Positions 1-5,179 of a stretch of DNA of 5,235 bases are shown one piece after another. The position numbers and the translations under genes are program-made. The notes under the pieces are model-generated. The model was given only the letters and a program-made list of their open reading frames with translations, was not told the origin of the DNA and did no database searches. Every line of letters begins with the position of its first letter. The stretch's first letter is position 1. The stretch is from Acidobacteriota bacterium (GTDB taxonomy: Bacteria > Acidobacteriota > Blastocatellia > RBC074): contig JAKEHZ010000206.1 in assembly GCA_022614735.1 (NCBI GenBank), forward strand, positions 1-5,235. The letters are read 5' to 3'.

Positions 1-135
1 TTGCAGGTATTGATCAAGACGCGGTATCGACGGCAGGCGCGTGAGGCACTGGATGCGGCGATGTCAGAGATGAAAGAGTCCGGGCAGGATTTGAGGATGG
101 TCACAGTTGAGGTGGATCCGGTGAGTTTGATGTGA
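1..135 (+). CDS. priA: Primosomal protein N' (PriA), C-terminal fragment
   Basis: The reading frame is open from the first base and ends with TGA at 133-135, giving 44 codons of a protein that begins outside the window. The visible residues include VLIKTRYRRQAREAL, then a charged helix, then the ending VTVEVDPVSLM. PriA, the 3'-5' DNA helicase that reloads the replisome at stalled forks, typically ends with a small alpha/beta domain: a strand of the type 'LLIKsr', a helix rich in R and A, and a last strand 'v.vDVDP.slm'. The match is to that ending only. The helicase motifs and zinc cysteines lie upstream and cannot be checked. No downstream gene is co-directed closely enough to suggest an operon; a repeat element begins two bases after the stop. 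The main alternative is another protein with a similar short alpha/beta tail. Confidence 0.75.
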   Translation: MQVLIKTRYRRQAREALDAAMSEMKESGQDLRMVTVEVDPVSLM

Positions 136-136
136 A

Positions 137-239
137 AAAGAGAGAACGCGAAACACGCGAAAATACTCGAAACACGCGAAAAAGCCCAGAAATTTCGCGT
201 GTTTCGCGTTCTCTCTTTGCCTTCTTTGCGTCTTTGCGT
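137..239. repeat. Composite intergenic repeat with 26-bp inverted repeat
   Basis: A left arm at 137-162 is the exact reverse complement of a right arm at 193-218 (26 of 26 bases), with a 30-base spacer. Inside the left half, CGAAACACGCGAAAA occurs at 149-163 and again at 168-182, a period of 19. CGAAA cores recur every 9-10 bases (starting at 149, 158, 168, 177). After the right arm comes CTTTGCGT in tandem at 224-231 and 232-239, with a related CTTTGC at 215-220. As RNA this would fold into a long stem directly after the priA stop, so it may act as a 3'-end stabiliser or termination aid, although no clean U-run follows. From experience, CGCGAAACACGCGAAA-like tracts are dispersed intergenic repeats in several bacterial phyla; copy number here cannot be seen. 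It is not CRISPR: the units are too short and there are no unique spacers. Confidence 0.85.
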
Positions 240-288
240 GAGAATCCCAATCATCAAGGTAACATCCCAGAGTCAATAAACACATTTT

Positions 289-296
289 GAGGAGAA
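289..296 (+). promoter_or_regulatory. Ribosome-binding site deciding the start at 305
   Basis: GAGGAGAA lies eight bases before the ATG at 305. A TTG at 287 is in frame but overlaps this site and has no Shine-Dalgarno sequence of its own. Starting at 305 also places the twin-arginine motif at residues 4-5, as expected for a Tat signal. Confidence 0.8.
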
Positions 297-304
297 TCAG
301 AACG

Positions 305-1147
305 ATGACTAATCGGAGAGAATTCCTACATCATGCCTCACTGAGCGCCATGGCTCTAACCAGTCTCGGTTCCATCGAAATTAAAGCCGCAACCAGGCTG
401 AGCAAAATCGGCGTTCAGCTCTACACCGTTCGCAACGAAATGGGCAAAGACTTTGATGGCTCGCTGCAGAAGATCGCTGCAATCGGTTACAAGGAAGTTG
501 AATTCGCGGGCTATTACAACCGAACGCCTCAACAGGTCAAGGAGATTCTCAATCGCTGTGGGCTTGAGGCGCCTTCAGCTCACGTGCCACTGGCAGATAT
601 TCAGACGAAATTAGATGCATCTATCGAGGCCGCAAAAGTCATTGGTCATAAGCTGCTCGTTTGCCCCTGGCTTGATGTCAAAGACCGCAAAACAATTGAC
701 GATTACAAACGTCACGCGGACACATTCAATAAAGCGGCCGAGACCTGCCGGAAGGCCGGGATCGGATTTGCCTATCACAATCACGATTTCGAGTTTGTTC
801 CAATTGACGGAATAATGCCGCTCGACGTGCTACTGGCGGGGACGGATAAGAATCTGATGAAGATTGAGCTGGATTTGTACTGGATCAAGAAAGGTAACCA
901 GGACGCAAATGCTTTTCTGAGTAAACACCCGGGCCGTGTCATCGCGTTCCATGTCAAGGATATGGACAACACGCCGAAGATGTCCTTCACCGAAGTCGGG
1001 CGCGGCATCATCAACTTCAAGGGCATTTTTGCGCAGAGTAAGAGGGCCGGGGTGAAATATTTCATCGTCGAGCAGGATCAATGCCCGGGCTCGCCGTTTG
1101 ATAGTCTCAAGATCAGTTACGATTACTTGAGCAAGATGGAATATTGA
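305..1147 (+). CDS. Tat-exported sugar isomerase/epimerase-like TIM-barrel protein
   Basis: A 280-residue protein of the xylose-isomerase-like TIM-barrel (AP endonuclease 2-like) superfamily. Residues 3-8 are NRREFL, a twin-arginine export motif, followed by a hydrophobic stretch at about 11-24 and likely cleavage near 28-30. The mature barrel opens with KIGVQLYTVR (34-43). Candidate metal and acid-base residues are E66 (EVEFAGY), H93 (SAHVPL), H158 and H160 (YHNHDFEF), E188 and D190 (IELDLYW), H216 (FHVKD) and E256 (IVEQDQ); this pattern is the family's divalent-metal centre, and it appears complete. Family members act on sugars or inositols as isomerases and epimerases, and exported relatives have been linked to lyase steps on 3-keto-glycosides. 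The substrate here is not determined. No Gfo/Idh oxidoreductase, GMC oxidoreductase or DUF1080 hydrolase partner is in the window. Length is normal for the family (270-300), and the gene looks intact and monocistronic. Confidence 0.88.
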   Translation: MTNRREFLHHASLSAMALTSLGSIEIKAATRLSKIGVQLYTVRNEMGKDFDGSLQKIAAIGYKEVEFAGYYNRTPQQVKEILNRCGLEAPSAHVPLADIQTKLDASIEAAKVIGHKLLVCPWLDVKDRKTIDDYKRHADTFNKAAETCRKAGIGFAYHNHDFEFVPIDGIMPLDVLLAGTDKNLMKIELDLYWIKKGNQDANAFLSKHPGRVIAFHVKDMDNTPKMSFTEVGRGIINFKGIFAQSKRAGVKYFIVEQDQCPGSPFDSLKISYDYLSKMEY

Positions 1148-1162
1148 GGGGGACATGGCCGT

Positions 1163-1191
1163 TTTACTTTGTCGCGCCAAGGGAATACTAT
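1163..1191 (+). promoter_or_regulatory. Weak sigma70-like promoter candidate for the TPR gene
   Basis: TTTACT (1163-1168) and TACTAT (1186-1191) are separated by 17 bases in the gap between the two large genes. Each hexamer matches the consensus at four or five positions. An imperfect inverted repeat, GAATACT (1183-1189) with AGTACTC (1195-1201), pairs at six of seven positions and overlaps the -10 box; it could be an operator or chance. The gap of 127 bp, with nothing that codes in it, makes separate transcription of the downstream gene plausible. Confidence 0.3.
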
Positions 1192-1274
1192 TTTAGTACT
1201 CAATAAAAGGAGAAACAAAGGCAGGTTAATTTGATACCGCTGCAGCGATTTTTCGAGCAGGGCGAAGGAGTTTG

Positions 1275-3857
1275 ATGAAGATCGTATCGATTAAGGTCGG
1301 CGTCATGAGCTGTGTGATGCTGATCTCTATTTCAGGACTCGCGCAATCGCAATCGACAGTTCCTACCTCCGGCTCAATTACAGCGGCGCTGGCCCTCGAA
1401 GACCCATCAGAGCGCATCGCCGCCCTGCAGAAATTTCTCAAGGCCAATAGCATCCCTGAACAATCTCAGACAGCTCGCGAGGCGATCGTCGCAAGTTACG
1501 CGCAGCTGGCGGAGGCTCAGCTCGCTGAAAACAATATCGAGAGAGCCGGGGCCGGTTTCCGCAAAGCGATTGCCGCTTTACCGGAAAATGTCACTGACCG
1601 GTTCTTCGTAGATACCGTCATCCGCATACCACAGGTGGTATCTCTTCGTGGTTATCGCAACGAATCGATCGACCTGGCGCGCCAACTTGAAAAGCGCTTT
1701 GCCCGGGAACCACTCCGGCTCGCCGGGCTCGGCGAGTTTTATATGACCATCGAAGCTTCAGTTGATGCTATCCGCTCTCTTGAAAGTGCAGTGAGGCTGG
1801 GTGGCGAAGACGCCAGATTGCATCGTTTGCTGGGTGCGGCTTATCGCGTCGGGTTGCGGCTCGATGACGCAGTCGCGGAGATACAGCAGACGATCAAAAT
1901 TGATCCGAACGACAATAGAGCTTATTACGAACTGGCTAACCTGTATCGTGCGCACGGAGCTTACACAGACGCAACCAGACTCTACAAGAAACAGCTCGAA
2001 ATAGACCCCAAACATTCATCATCATACAAGGGCCTGGCGTTGGCTTATCTGGCACAGGGTGATGACGAGCAGACGTCTGCGGCACTGGATCAGGCTCGCA
2101 ATTTACGCGGCGCGCCCGAAGAGGTCGCGCAGGATATCTACCTGCATACGCAGATGTCATTTTATTACCTCTTGCAGGGCAAGCTGAAACAGGCTCGGTT
2201 ATCGGCCGACACTGCTGTAGCGCTCGAACCACGTTACGCCTGGGCGCGTATTGCTGCAGCCGAAGTGGACATGGCCGAAAGCAAATATTTTGATGCTGAA
2301 CGTAACCTGCTTGCCGTGCAGCAGTATGCAAATTTCCCGACTCTCTTTTTCACTCTCGGCAAACTCTATCTTGCTGTCGAAGACTTTGACGGTGCGCTTG
2401 AGCAATTCGCCAAAGCTTTTAGCTACTCGCCTCAGAAACAGTTCACGGCCAGACTTGGCGCTGTGCTGGAGGTGCAGGGTGACAGCGTGAAAGAATTGTT
2501 GTCCCGTGAGCATCAGGCCGCGATCTTCATCGCCGATCCGCCGACGACTCAGGAGCAGTTCAAGATCGTTGAATCTCTGGTGCGTTTCAATTTCCAACTT
2601 CGCGCCATCAAGTCAGCGACGCCGAGCCGCACAGCCCGGAGGGAGCCAAAAGTTGACCCGGATGTCAGGCGGAGGCAACTTATTGAACTTGATCAGGCGG
2701 CAACCGATTTTATTGAGGCAGAGAGGACGCGCCGATCGTTCCGCGCGCTTCATATTTCACAACAGCTTGCTCAGGCGGGCGTGGCTACGGGCACGGCGGT
2801 CGAATGGGCCGATCAGGCCCTCAGTATGGCTGAAGTCGCAACCGAATTTGAGGGGTCGTTGCGCGATTATCCGAATTATGATCGCGAGGGGCGTCTGAGG
2901 ATCTTTCGCGGGCGAGCGCTCGATGCCAAGGGCTGGGCATTATTCAAATCCGGGCAGAACCAGGAAGCCATCAGCGCCTTAAGCGATGCAGTGCGGGCTT
3001 ACGGTCCGCTGCCGGAAGCTAAACGCGCGCTCTGGCATCTCGCAATGGCCAAAGAGACTGCCGGGGATTTGCGTGAAGCCCTGGATTTGTACATCGCCGG
3101 ATATGAGAAGCCGTCGACCGGTTCGAATCTTGACATCAACCGGACAGTGATTGAAGGTCTTTACCGCAAAGTCAATGGCTCGCTCAATGGACTCGACGAA
3201 CAATTGAAACGCGCCGCTGACTCTTCGGGCGCAGGACTCAGCGCGATCCTGGCCAGTTTACAGCTAGTGGATAAGAGCGCGGCAACCGTCCAACCCAAAA
3301 ACACTGAGTCAAGCGCGGTCAGATCGAGTGAGAAAAAAGAGACCCAGCTCAAGCTCCCACTCCCAACCTCGCCTTTTTCGAGAGACACTCTCTCGTCATC
3401 AGTTATGCCCTCACAGACGAAAAAAAGTTCGACTGACCAAAAACTGACGGTCCCACTAAATGATCCAATTTTCGCCAGGAAGTCTCCTGTTAATCAGAGC
3501 ACCGATTCAACGAATGAAGTAACAACGACTACGCCCGCTGCTCCCAAGCCTTCACCTGTTGTTCTAACTCCGATCGTATTACCTTCCATCAACTCGGATG
3601 ATATTCGTTTAATGTCAGTGATTAAACCAGGTAAGTTATCCGCAAGACGAGGTAATTTAAAAATCTATATTGAAGATGGGCCGCGGCCTGCTCCGCCTGT
3701 GTTACACACCAGAAAACGCCGCGTTACCTTGACAGCCCAGGCTCCACCTCAGGCCTTTACCAGAAAACGCAGTGTTACTTCTGTAACTCAAACTCAACCT
3801 CAGGCTCATACCAGAAAACGCCGCGTCACAGTGTCGGATAGGCAGACAGTTCGTTAG
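1275..3857 (+). CDS. Exported tetratricopeptide-repeat protein with basic repeat tail
   Basis: An 860-residue protein not recognised as a named family. The ATG at 1275 is chosen because GAAGGAG (1264-1270) lies four bases upstream; the overlapping TTG at 1272 is too close. Residues 1-23 form a signal peptide (KIVSIK, then a hydrophobic core, then GLA before QSQ), so it is probably exported. TPR-like helix pairs occur at about 67-100, 181-212, 214-247, 248-279, 288-320, 321-350, 354-387, 548-578 and 583-612; the best read ALGAAY- and NLYRAHGAY-type cores ending in DPND and DPKH. A helical, charged linker covers about 420-540. RTVIEGLYRKVNGSLNGLDEQL-type residues at 623-644 end the folded part; similar endings occur in acidobacterial TPR proteins, from memory. 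From about 665 the chain is Ser/Thr/Pro-rich and probably disordered, finishing in three basic 17-residue repeats. The likely role is a periplasmic protein-interaction scaffold; no catalytic motif is visible. GC falls towards the 3' end. Confidence 0.85.
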   Translation: MKIVSIKVGVMSCVMLISISGLAQSQSTVPTSGSITAALALEDPSERIAALQKFLKANSIPEQSQTAREAIVASYAQLAEAQLAENNIERAGAGFRKAIAALPENVTDRFFVDTVIRIPQVVSLRGYRNESIDLARQLEKRFAREPLRLAGLGEFYMTIEASVDAIRSLESAVRLGGEDARLHRLLGAAYRVGLRLDDAVAEIQQTIKIDPNDNRAYYELANLYRAHGAYTDATRLYKKQLEIDPKHSSSYKGLALAYLAQGDDEQTSAALDQARNLRGAPEEVAQDIYLHTQMSFYYLLQGKLKQARLSADTAVALEPRYAWARIAAAEVDMAESKYFDAERNLLAVQQYANFPTLFFTLGKLYLAVEDFDGALEQFAKAFSYSPQKQFTARLGAVLEVQGDSVKELLSREHQAAIFIADPPTTQEQFKIVESLVRFNFQLRAIKSATPSRTARREPKVDPDVRRRQLIELDQAATDFIEAERTRRSFRALHISQQLAQAGVATGTAVEWADQALSMAEVATEFEGSLRDYPNYDREGRLRIFRGRALDAKGWALFKSGQNQEAISALSDAVRAYGPLPEAKRALWHLAMAKETAGDLREALDLYIAGYEKPSTGSNLDINRTVIEGLYRKVNGSLNGLDEQLKRAADSSGAGLSAILASLQLVDKSAATVQPKNTESSAVRSSEKKETQLKLPLPTSPFSRDTLSSSVMPSQTKKSSTDQKLTVPLNDPIFARKSPVNQSTDSTNEVTTTTPAAPKPSPVVLTPIVLPSINSDDIRLMSVIKPGKLSARRGNLKIYIEDGPRPAPPVLHTRKRRVTLTAQAPPQAFTRKRSVTSVTQTQPQAHTRKRRVTVSDRQTVR
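3705..3830 (+). repeat. Three 51-bp in-frame repeats encoding basic TRKR motifs
   Basis: Units begin at 3705, 3756 and 3807, exactly 51 bases apart. They encode HTRKRRVT (residues 811-818), FTRKRSVT (828-835) and HTRKRRVT (845-852), and the first two units both end in PQA. ACCAGAAAACGC is identical in all three copies, while the intervening codons have drifted (TLTAQAP against SVTQTQP). The third unit is partial because the protein ends 8 residues after its motif. The 57 terminal residues contain about 14 Arg/Lys and one acid. The tail could bind anionic polymers such as peptidoglycan, lipopolysaccharide or nucleic acid; this is inference from charge alone. Confidence 0.9.
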
Positions 3858-3891
3858 ATTCCTTCTTTAATCAAAATTGAAATTAATATTC

Positions 3892-3920
3892 TTGACACTC
3901 AACATAATCGGTATTACATT
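3892..3920 (+). promoter_or_regulatory. Strong sigma70-type promoter in the TPR-galU gap
   Basis: A perfect -35 TTGACA (3892-3897) and a -10 TACATT (3915-3920) are separated by the optimal 17 bases, giving an expected start near 3926-3928. The surroundings are AT-rich, as is common upstream of active promoters. It lies 35 bases after the TPR stop codon and about 410 bases before the galU start, so it would drive either a long galU leader or a separate short RNA. It is the best promoter match seen in the window. Confidence 0.65.
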
Positions 3921-3987
3921 CCGCGACATATTTTCAGTCACTGAGGTAATAAGCCTCGATCTCTTAAGCGCTCTAGGGAGCATCGGA

Positions 3988-4029
3988 ATGAGCGCAAATC
4001 AACCAGCTATAGATGTAGCTATAGGTTAA
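3988..4029 (+). CDS. Possible 13-codon leader peptide ORF
   Basis: ATG to TAA encodes MSANQPAIDVAIG. AGGGAG (3975-3980) sits seven bases before the ATG, an ideal Shine-Dalgarno placement, and the ORF begins about 60 bases downstream of the predicted transcription start. The ribosome-binding site lies in the loop of the GCGCTC/GAGCGC stem and can alternatively be paired with 3958-3964, so its access could be switched by RNA folding. The peptide has no run of a single amino acid that would mark a classical amino-acid attenuator, and I recognise no homologue. ORFs of this size arise often by chance; the ribosome-binding site and promoter are the only support. Confidence 0.25.
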   Translation: MSANQPAIDVAIG

Positions 4030-4061
4030 TATCGAAATTATGCTATCGACTGCATATTAGA

Positions 4062-4100
4062 TAACAGTGATGGGATTTTTATTTTTATATTCATCTGTTA
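4062..4100. other. AT-rich hairpin, possible weak terminator on either strand
   Basis: TAACAG (4062-4067) is complementary to CTGTTA (4095-4100), extended by ATG/CAT (4070-4072 with 4092-4094) across a two-base bulge. The loop contains two T5 runs (4076-4080 and 4082-4086). The runs lie inside the loop, not after the stem, so this does not have the form of an intrinsic terminator on the + strand. Confidence 0.3.
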
Positions 4101-4111
4101 CCAGGAAAATT

Positions 4112-4183
4112 ATGCGCTCTCCTACCACTCGACACCTCAATAAGAAGTTGGCTGCTTTCGCAGCCCCAATCATTGATAGCTAG
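4112..4183 (+). CDS. Possible 23-codon small ORF, or remnant of an exported protein
   Basis: ATG to TAG encodes 23 residues beginning MRSPTTRHLNKKLAAFAAP. AGGA (4103-4106) lies five bases before the ATG. The composition, a basic start with R, R, H, K and K followed by a short hydrophobic LAAFAAPII, looks like the first part of a signal peptide that is cut short. It could therefore be a leader peptide read before galU, the surviving 5' end of a decayed gene, or a chance ORF. Codons 13-18 overlap the GGCTGC/GCAGCC hairpin (4150-4165), and its stop codon touches the C-rich segment that follows. No homologue is recognised. Confidence 0.25.
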   Translation: MRSPTTRHLNKKLAAFAAPIIDS

Positions 4184-4220
4184 CCACCCTGACCCACCCC
4201 ACCACAGACAACACCCTCCC
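4184..4220 (+). promoter_or_regulatory. C-rich, G-poor segment resembling a Rho utilisation site
   Basis: By hand count, 23 of 37 bases are C and only 2 are G, in an otherwise AT-rich to balanced region. Rho loads on unstructured, C-rich and G-poor RNA not covered by ribosomes, and this segment begins at the base after the stop of the 23-codon ORF. That placement would suit translation-coupled Rho attenuation ahead of galU. The evidence is compositional only. Confidence 0.25.
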
Positions 4221-4247
4221 TTTCGAGCCCCTAGCTCGAAAGGGGGG
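4215..4247. other. Strong hairpin upstream of galU
   Basis: CCCTTTCGAGC (4218-4228) is the perfect reverse complement of GCTCGAAAGGG (4234-4244), with a five-base loop CCCTA. The stem extends outward by one G-T pair and two C-G pairs to 4215 and 4247, 14 bp in all. TCCTCTTGAG follows on the + strand, so there is no U-run for an intrinsic terminator. On the minus strand the stem is followed by TGTTGTCTG, only weakly U-rich. Possible roles are a transcript-end stabiliser, an attenuator stem, or a protein-binding site; none can be chosen from sequence. Confidence 0.6.
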
Positions 4248-4336
4248 TCCTCTTGAGTAAGGACTTAAGTAAGTGGTATCGTGAGTTTCGCCTCTTGCAT
4301 CCATATCTTAAAAGCCAAAGAACGGAGTTTCAGCAA

Positions 4337-5179
4337 ATGAAGATCGAAACCGGAGTGATTGCCGCGGCGGGATCGGGCACGAGAATGCTTCCAGTGACGC
4401 TCGGCTACCCGAAAGAGCTGATGCCAATCATCAACAAGCCGGCAATTCAACTCATTGTCGAAGAGTTCATCGAAGCAGGAATCAAAAAGATCATAATTGT
4501 AACAGGTGAAAATAGTGCTCCATTGCATCGCCAGTACGATTTGAGCAATCTGCCGCCTCGCGGTAAATACAAATCACTCGATGAGTTCGTTGATAAAATG
4601 TCCGGTGTGGAAATTGTCTTCGAACCGCAGAGCGGCCCCTACGGTAACGGTACTCCGTTGCTTGTCGCGCGTCCTCACATCCCCCTTGGCGCTGGCTTTA
4701 TTTACGCCTATGGTGATGACATCATCAAGTCGAAAACGTCGTTCGCTAAGCAATTGATTGAAACACACAACCGCACGGGAGCCCTGGTGGCCGGCACTCA
4801 GGAAGTCGCCTGGGAAGATGTGGTGCGTTATGGAATCGTCGAGTTCAAAGAAGGCATGGAGATGAAGGATGTCGTTGAAAAACCCGCGCGCGAGGATGCG
4901 AAATCGAACATGGCGATGTTCGGGCGGTTTCTGCTTGGAACAGATGTGATTCAAGTCCTCAGCGAGATTCCGCTCGGCAAGGCCAATGAATTGTGGCTGA
5001 CTGATGCGGTGCGAGAATATATTCGCCGCGGCGGTCGCGTAGTTGCGCAACCTGTGACCGATGGCGAATGGCTGACCATTGGCGATCCGGTGAATTACCT
5101 CAAGACTTTGTTCGCATATGCAATGGATGATGCAGAGATCCGAGCGGCACTGAAGAGAGAATACGAAAAAACGAAATAA
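4337..5179 (+). CDS. galU: GalU-type UTP-glucose-1-phosphate uridylyltransferase
   Basis: A 280-residue nucleotidyltransferase that probably joins UTP and glucose-1-phosphate into UDP-glucose, the cytoplasmic donor for envelope glycans. Visible motifs are the nucleotide loop AAGSGTRMLP (10-19), PKELMPI (25-31, K26), EPQSGPYGNGTPL (96-108), the metal-site region YGDD (125-128), YGIVEF (165-170), VEKP (180-183), FGRFLL (195-200), ELWLTDA (218-224) and WLTIGDPVNYL (245-255). The order and the PKEL-type motif favour GalU over RmlA or GlmU. It is shorter than typical GalU (about 300), and its end resembles 'W.dIGtp.dYL' of other sugar nucleotidyltransferases, so the sugar or base may differ. ATG 4337 is chosen because family proteins start a few residues before the GxGTR loop and GGAG (4324-4327) lies nine bases upstream. 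An in-frame TTG at 4253 would add 28 residues unlike the family. A weak TTGAGT-N18-TATCGT (4253-4282) could be a local promoter. Confidence 0.85.
   Translation: MKIETGVIAAAGSGTRMLPVTLGYPKELMPIINKPAIQLIVEEFIEAGIKKIIIVTGENSAPLHRQYDLSNLPPRGKYKSLDEFVDKMSGVEIVFEPQSGPYGNGTPLLVARPHIPLGAGFIYAYGDDIIKSKTSFAKQLIETHNRTGALVAGTQEVAWEDVVRYGIVEFKEGMEMKDVVEKPAREDAKSNMAMFGRFLLGTDVIQVLSEIPLGKANELWLTDAVREYIRRGGRVVAQPVTDGEWLTIGDPVNYLKTLFAYAMDDAEIRAALKREYEKTK

Larger units (their letters stand above)
3926..4247 (+). ncRNA. Candidate structured leader or small RNA before galU
   Basis: This stretch of about 320 bases has no long reading frame but can pair extensively. Elements in order: a 4-bp hairpin, GAGG (3943-3946) with CCTC (3954-3957); GATCTCT (3958-3964) with GGGAGCATC bases 3977-3984 (one bulge, one G-U); GCGCTC (3968-3973) with GAGCGC (3990-3995), crossing the previous stem as an H-type pseudoknot would; AACCAGCTA (4001-4009) with TAGCT-ATA-GGTT (4016-4027, three-base bulge); TAACAG (4062-4067) with CTGTTA (4095-4100); GGCTGC (4150-4155) with GCAGCC (4160-4165); and the long hairpin 4215-4247. 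I recognise no known riboswitch consensus. Most of these stems are short and some must be chance, so the RNA call rests on the strong promoter plus density of pairings. The 3' end is unknown. Confidence 0.3.

Noticed and set aside
137..183. CRISPR-like direct repeats
   Set aside because: Only two copies of a 15-base unit separated by 4 bases, with no unique spacers and no cas genes.
64..285. A 73-codon minus-strand ORF across the repeat after priA
   Set aside because: Its sequence is mostly the translation of the repeat (runs such as HAKTQRRQRENAKHAK), it overlaps the priA end, and it lacks a convincing ribosome-binding site.
287..304. TTG start giving six extra residues on the TIM-barrel protein
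   Set aside because: It overlaps the Shine-Dalgarno sequence that serves the ATG at 305, and it pushes the twin-arginine motif away from the N-terminus.
830..1180. A 116-codon minus-strand ORF inside the TIM-barrel gene
   Set aside because: It is a shadow of a gene with clear family motifs, and its own protein shows no recognisable pattern.
1238..1254. CGCTGCAGCG followed by ATTTTT as a terminator
   Set aside because: The palindrome leaves only a 3-bp stem with a four-base loop, too weak to terminate, and it lies just upstream of the TPR start.
1626..1641. Operator-like inverted repeat ATACCAC-AG-GTGGTAT
   Set aside because: It sits about 350 bases inside the TPR coding sequence with no promoter near it, and 7-bp arms are expected by chance in a window of this size.
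3926..4030. Known riboswitch (c-di-GMP, preQ1, SAM)
   Set aside because: The diagnostic conserved blocks of these classes are not present; only generic stems are seen.
4253..4336. TTG-initiated 28-codon N-terminal extension of galU
   Set aside because: The extra residues have no similarity to GalU N-termini, and the G-run upstream belongs to the hairpin; the ATG at 4337 has a normal GGAG site and the usual family distance to the GxGTR loop.
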